This document shows, piece after piece, positions 61,151 to 64,000 of a stretch of 64,000 bases of DNA. The position numbers and the translations under genes are program-made. This DNA is from Phycisphaerales bacterium Planc_01 (GTDB lineage Bacteria; Planctomycetota; Phycisphaerae; Sedimentisphaerales; Anaerobacaceae). The stretch is from positions 79,506-143,505 of the forward strand of contig LVBB01000139.1 in NCBI GenBank assembly GCA_001603075.1, read 5' to 3'. Under the pieces are notes generated by a model. It did not search any database, was not told where the DNA came from, and was given only the letters and a program-made list of their open reading frames with translations. Positions within the stretch are counted from its first letter, which is position 1; the number at the start of each line of letters is the position of its first letter.

Positions 61151-62128
61151 CTATCGCCTCCCCCGGTTCTGCCTGCGGGCCTCGACCAAGAGCTTCACCT
61201 TGGTCTCCCACCCTTCCGTGTGAATCACTCGGTCGAACTGATCCCCAAGACGCCCAGAAAGCAAGTCAATCCGGCTGCGTTGACTGAGTTCCTGCCACGT
61301 CTGATACATCACGTAAATCGCGTTGCCATACTGGATGTTCTCGAAGACAACCAGATCGTCTTCAAGCAACGCCCCGAAGTACCGCCTGAATCCACTGGTC
61401 CCGACAATGATCTGTCTGGGCCTCAGGGTTTCGAAGAAGCCGTATCGGGAGGCCGCCGTATCTTGCTGCTCTTGCGTCGGGCGCCGCCCTCGAAACAAAC
61501 GCTGGAGAGCCTCATCCTTCGATCCAGGCGGAAGGATATCCCAGGCGAGATGAAGCGAGCGGGCGCAATCAGCAACGGAAGCATCTGCAGGTTCAACCCC
61601 GCACGCTCCGATGTTCTCCTGAAGGAGGTTCAGGTTTTCAAGAAGTCGATCTTCGAAATCGGCAGCAGACTGCGCGAGCACTTCGTCCACGCGTGCTGCC
61701 AAGACGTAGCTATCTTGACCGGGATCAGCGTTTGCGCAGTGGAGAACAAGCTCCAGTTCGCGAGGTGGGTGGAAGTCCTTTGGGCGTACCTTGTGGGGAA
61801 GCCAGACGGTGTGCGTGCCGTAGTACGAGTCTCCCCAATTTGGGCTCTCAGCAGGATGATACTGTGTCTCGAGAGGCAGGTCGTAAAGTGGTTCCTCCCA
61901 TCCCTCGACATTGCGCCGGGAGTACTTCCCCCGGTCGGCAGCCGGCACGATTCGCCCCGGGTGGCGCAGGCCATCGCCGCGCAACTCAACGTCCAGATGG
62001 GCAAGCTGCCCAGCACGAATTGCTTCCGCCCTGAATGCGCGAGCACAGCCAGCAACGACCGGAACATCGCCAAGTTGGCGGAGGTTGTTTCGGACTGCTT
62101 GTGGCACCTTCTGTATGTTCTTCTTCAT
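61151..62128 (-). CDS. Unrecognised protein, third gene of the macro/ART cluster
   Basis: 325 residues with an ATG six bases after CAGGAGA. Charged, aromatic-rich and soluble in character, with no export signal. The first third (KVPQAVRNNLRQLGDV ... ELRGDGLRHPGRIV) is helical. A middle stretch, WGDSYYGTHTVWLPHKVRPKDF, is rich in aromatics. The end has the pattern YGNAIYVMYQTWQELSQRSRIDLL ... FDRVIHTEGWETKVKLL, which I have only a weak impression of from C-termini of hypothetical proteins in variable regions. The gene lies 88 bp downstream of the ART-like gene on the same strand. No function is assigned. Confidence 0.5.
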   Translation of the reverse strand: MKKNIQKVPQAVRNNLRQLGDVPVVAGCARAFRAEAIRAGQLAHLDVELRGDGLRHPGRIVPAADRGKYSRRNVEGWEEPLYDLPLETQYHPAESPNWGDSYYGTHTVWLPHKVRPKDFHPPRELELVLHCANADPGQDSYVLAARVDEVLAQSAADFEDRLLENLNLLQENIGACGVEPADASVADCARSLHLAWDILPPGSKDEALQRLFRGRRPTQEQQDTAASRYGFFETLRPRQIIVGTSGFRRYFGALLEDDLVVFENIQYGNAIYVMYQTWQELSQRSRIDLLSGRLGDQFDRVIHTEGWETKVKLLVEARRQNRGRR

Positions 62129-62216
62129 CTCGTTCTCCTGCGGTTCGCTGAGCGAACGTCGGGCGTGTGCCGCGCGCCGCGGGTGGCGACTAACCACGCC
62201 GCTCTTGTTGACAGTC

Positions 62217-62606
62217 TCATTTCCATCCGAAGAACTTCTTCACTCCAGCGACCACGTGACAGACTATACATGACACCGCCGTAGGGCACTTCGGGACCGG
62301 TCCTCCGTCAAGATACTTGATACGTGAATCCCACTCAGCGAGCATGTAGACGTGTTCCCTGCAGTGCTGCAGTACTTCCTCAGGTATATCGAACTTCAGA
62401 TATGCCTCAACCCGTGTGAAAATGTCCAGGCGCCTCCAGCAGTATGCGACGGTCCACGCCCTGCACTTGTCGGGCGTAATATCGGTGAAGTACCAACCGC
62501 GCCCGTATGCTGCATCCATTGTCGTCCAAGGGTCCGATGCGTTTATGGTACGGGTACGCGTGATCTCGTTGAAGGCGTCCATGGATGTGTAATGGTGCAG
62601 GATCAT
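62217..62606 (-). CDS. HYD1-type ADP-ribosyltransferase-like small protein
   Basis: 129 residues. The start MILHHYTSMDAFNEI (HHYT, residues 4-7) and AYGRGWYFTDITPD (33-46) match the HYD1-signature ADP-ribosyltransferases (Tox-HYD1-like), which keep an H-Y-T segment near the N-terminus and a Y-G-x-G-x-Y-x-T-D segment. No signal peptide or large toxin scaffold is present, so it is a stand-alone domain. It lies 13 bases after the membrane/macro gene on the same strand, with CGGAGC before the ATG. ADP-ribosylation of a host target or production of an NAD-derived signal are both possible; both are inferred. Confidence 0.6.
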   Translation of the reverse strand: MILHHYTSMDAFNEITRTRTINASDPWTTMDAAYGRGWYFTDITPDKCRAWTVAYCWRRLDIFTRVEAYLKFDIPEEVLQHCREHVYMLAEWDSRIKYLDGGPVPKCPTAVSCIVCHVVAGVKKFFGWK

Positions 62607-62619
62607 CTTGGGCTCCGTT

Positions 62620-63501
62620 TCATAGGGCGATGATTTGGCGCAATTCCTGAGATTGATTCAACACGTCAACGTCCTTCGGGGGGACGATCACGCAGACGGC
62701 GTGAATATGGTGATGCGTCCTGGCGAAGTGCAGAAGCGCGAGTATGAGGAAGAGCAAGGCGAGACCGCGATCCACTCCACCATGCCCGCTCCCCAGAATA
62801 GGGATGTGCAGGGTGTCTATTCTCTGGTTCGATGACACCTTAAAAATCTCCTCTACACAACGGCATATGACCTGCGGACTGCTGACGATGCCACAACCCG
62901 GCGCGCGAATCGTTGACGCCGTGAGGACCACCTTAAGTGGCTTCGCGAACTCCTCGGACAGAATGATTGTTGTCCCTGGCGGAAACTGCCCGTCCTTGTC
63001 TGGCGAGATGCCTCTTGCGTCAAGGGCCTTCCGAAAGTCGGTGGGGAGATCTGCAAGACGGTCAGGGAACCTCGCTGTGAAGAAGGCGCCGAGTGCGGAC
63101 CGCCTATCGGTCGCGCAATCATCAACAAAAGTCGTATTGCATGGAAGAACAACTGCCGAGTTCCGCGATGTGTCCTGCAATCCTTGGATCTCGCCGACCT
63201 TGAGTTCTATGCTGATTCCACCGCAGCGAATCGTGCTGCCATTTTCCAGATCGAGGCGTTTGCGTGTTGTGTCAACGGTCCGCGTGACGTAGAACAGGAC
63301 CGCGCTGATGACGGCAAGGGCGAAGCCTGATCCGAGCATGATCCAATGAACCTGGCCGTCAATGGCGAGGCCACTCGCCCTATCGTAGCGTACGAATGCG
63401 CCGACAAGCAGGAGCAGGCCTGCGATACACAAGACATTTGTAAGAGGTGCGAGCAAGACTGCCTTCGCATCCGAAAGGACATCTTCGATCCACTTCAGCA
63501 C
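62620..63501 (-). CDS. Two-helix membrane protein with macro-like (DUF6430/ThsA-type) domain
   Basis: 293 residues. GTG start behind AGGAGGT. Two membrane helices: AVLLAPLTNVLCIAGLLLLVGAFV (14-37) and VHWIMLGSGFALAVISAVLFYVT (51-73). The soluble C-terminal part (about 98-285) resembles DUF6430/macro domains: SAVVLPCNTTFVDDC (116-129) and PILGSGHGGVDRGLALLFLILALLHF as the ribose-binding loop region. The same layout (two TM helices plus macro domain) is found in type II Thoeris ThsA, activated by a TIR-made NAD derivative (established for that family). Here no TIR gene is seen and an ART-like gene follows. The macro fold is a judgement from sequence pattern. Confidence 0.6.
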   Translation of the reverse strand: MLKWIEDVLSDAKAVLLAPLTNVLCIAGLLLLVGAFVRYDRASGLAIDGQVHWIMLGSGFALAVISAVLFYVTRTVDTTRKRLDLENGSTIRCGGISIELKVGEIQGLQDTSRNSAVVLPCNTTFVDDCATDRRSALGAFFTARFPDRLADLPTDFRKALDARGISPDKDGQFPPGTTIILSEEFAKPLKVVLTASTIRAPGCGIVSSPQVICRCVEEIFKVSSNQRIDTLHIPILGSGHGGVDRGLALLFLILALLHFARTHHHIHAVCVIVPPKDVDVLNQSQELRQIIAL

Positions 63502-63768
63502 GCGTTCGACCTCCTATGCACTTTCCCGCACACTCCGGCTCATTTGTCGCACGTTTGGGCGTCACAACTTCCTGGGAGAGTATTATGGCCCCAACGGAGC
63601 GGGAATACCAGGGAAAAACGGCGCATGAAAGCGGTGCTTCCGCACGAAGGGCAGATCAGCGTTGAATCTGCGGGTGGGGTCTTGGCGGGAGCGGTGCGGT
63701 TTGGCGTTGTTCGGGTCTCGCATGAATCCCTCCGTGGGCGCTTTAACACAGGCGCGCTTGGATCCGCA

Positions 63769-63789
63769 TGGGCTAAAAGCCCATCCTAC
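63769..63789 (-). repeat. GTAG hairpin (TGGGCT family)
   Basis: Minus-strand GTAG-GA followed by TGGGCT-TTT-AGCCCA. Another GTAG-linked stem, unlike those of the RAYT array and of 9613. Confidence 0.55.
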
Positions 63790-63904
63790 GATTCGTTCGG
63801 GTGAAGGCGGTTGGGGGCCGCGTTCGCCCGCTCGGTATATGTGTAACGACGCCGGCTGTTTCGCTTCGAACCCGGCGTCGATTGGCGTCGTCAAATCCGA
63901 GAAA

Positions 63905-63939
63905 CCATCCCCAAACGCTGTCGCGTTTGAGGCTGCCAC
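63905..63939. repeat. Palindromic repeat unit, third copy
   Basis: CCATCCCC, hairpin AAACGC-TGTC-GCGTTT, GAGGCTGCCAC; same family as the pair at 6629 and 6710, here as a single unit. Confidence 0.75.
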
Positions 63940-64000
63940 ACATCCGTTCCAGTATTCCGACATTCCCTCCGTTGCGCGGGCAAGATGCGCACGCAACGCG

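Larger units (their letters stand above)
63502..64000. other. Non-coding end of window with repeat units
   Basis: 499 bases without a supported gene. A minus-strand GTAG hairpin is at 63769-63789 and a 35-bp palindromic repeat at 63905-63939. A minus-strand frame across 63583-63996 has no start site or family likeness. The promoter of the macro/ART cluster presumably lies near its left end but no clear one is seen. Confidence 0.55.

Noticed and set aside
63583..63996. 137-codon minus-strand frame at the window end
   Set aside because: Crosses the repeat units, no credible start and low-complexity.
1..64000. tRNA or rRNA genes
   Set aside because: No cloverleaf with a GTTCGAATC-type T arm or conserved rRNA segment was noticed; a covariance scan would be needed to be sure.

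Overview
The window reads as a high-GC chromosomal segment of a Gram-negative, probably planctomycete-type bacterium (PVC group). The reasons are a secreted Tat-exported Gfo/Idh/MocA oxidoreductase next to a DUF1080/ThuA protein and a secreted TIM-barrel protein, a heparinase II/III-like enzyme, a TIGR03790-type protein, an ECF sigma/anti-sigma pair, LptB and a long YidC (so an outer membrane), and many intergenic palindromic repeats of the kind common in planctomycete genomes. The taxonomic call is inference; no rRNA or tRNA gene is visible.

Layout. 1-1.5 kb: end of a metal-ion ABC transporter (ATPase, truncated by the window edge, plus permease). 1.7-7.2 kb: a sugar-catabolism/secreted-enzyme group (oxidoreductase, triple DUF1080-ThuA fusion, TIM-barrel protein) and a small EamA-like membrane protein. 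7.2-16.5 kb, minus strand: heparinase-like protein, S41 peptidase, sigma/anti-sigma operon, a nitroreductase-like/DJ-1-like fusion and a TIGR03790-type protein. 16.5-37 kb: a surface-polysaccharide locus with priming sugar transferase, DegT aminotransferase, three GT4 glycosyltransferases, WecB, an O-antigen ligase/polymerase-like protein, an iron-sulfur F420-hydrogenase-beta-like protein, Wzx flippase, methyltransferase, a DUF2723-type membrane glycosyltransferase, bifunctional fucokinase/GDP-fucose pyrophosphorylase and an NAD-sugar epimerase. A KamA-type radical SAM gene is translationally coupled to the priming transferase.

37-48 kb: undecaprenol/diacylglycerol kinase, two parS palindromes followed by parB (so the window probably lies near the replication origin), a secreted ankyrin protein, cysteine synthase, topoisomerase I, a secreted Gly/Gln-rich protein and GroES. 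47-57.6 kb: housekeeping genes rsmB, fmt, def, lptB, a metallophosphoesterase, yidC and mnmE. Between def and lptB sits a two-gene AAA-ATPase/TOPRIM-like cassette that looks like a defence module.

57.6-64 kb: an accessory region. It has an HNH-AP2 endonuclease-like gene, a Y1/HUH REP-associated transposase (RAYT) bracketed by inverted GTAG-REP hairpins, four long structured repeats (two of them inside a 285-bp tandem duplication), and a three-gene minus-strand cluster. That cluster encodes a two-helix membrane protein with a macro-like domain, a small HYD1-type ADP-ribosyltransferase-like protein and an unrecognised 325-residue protein. This cluster is my best candidate for a novel system: the membrane/macro architecture resembles type II Thoeris effectors, but an ART-like gene stands where a TIR gene would be expected.
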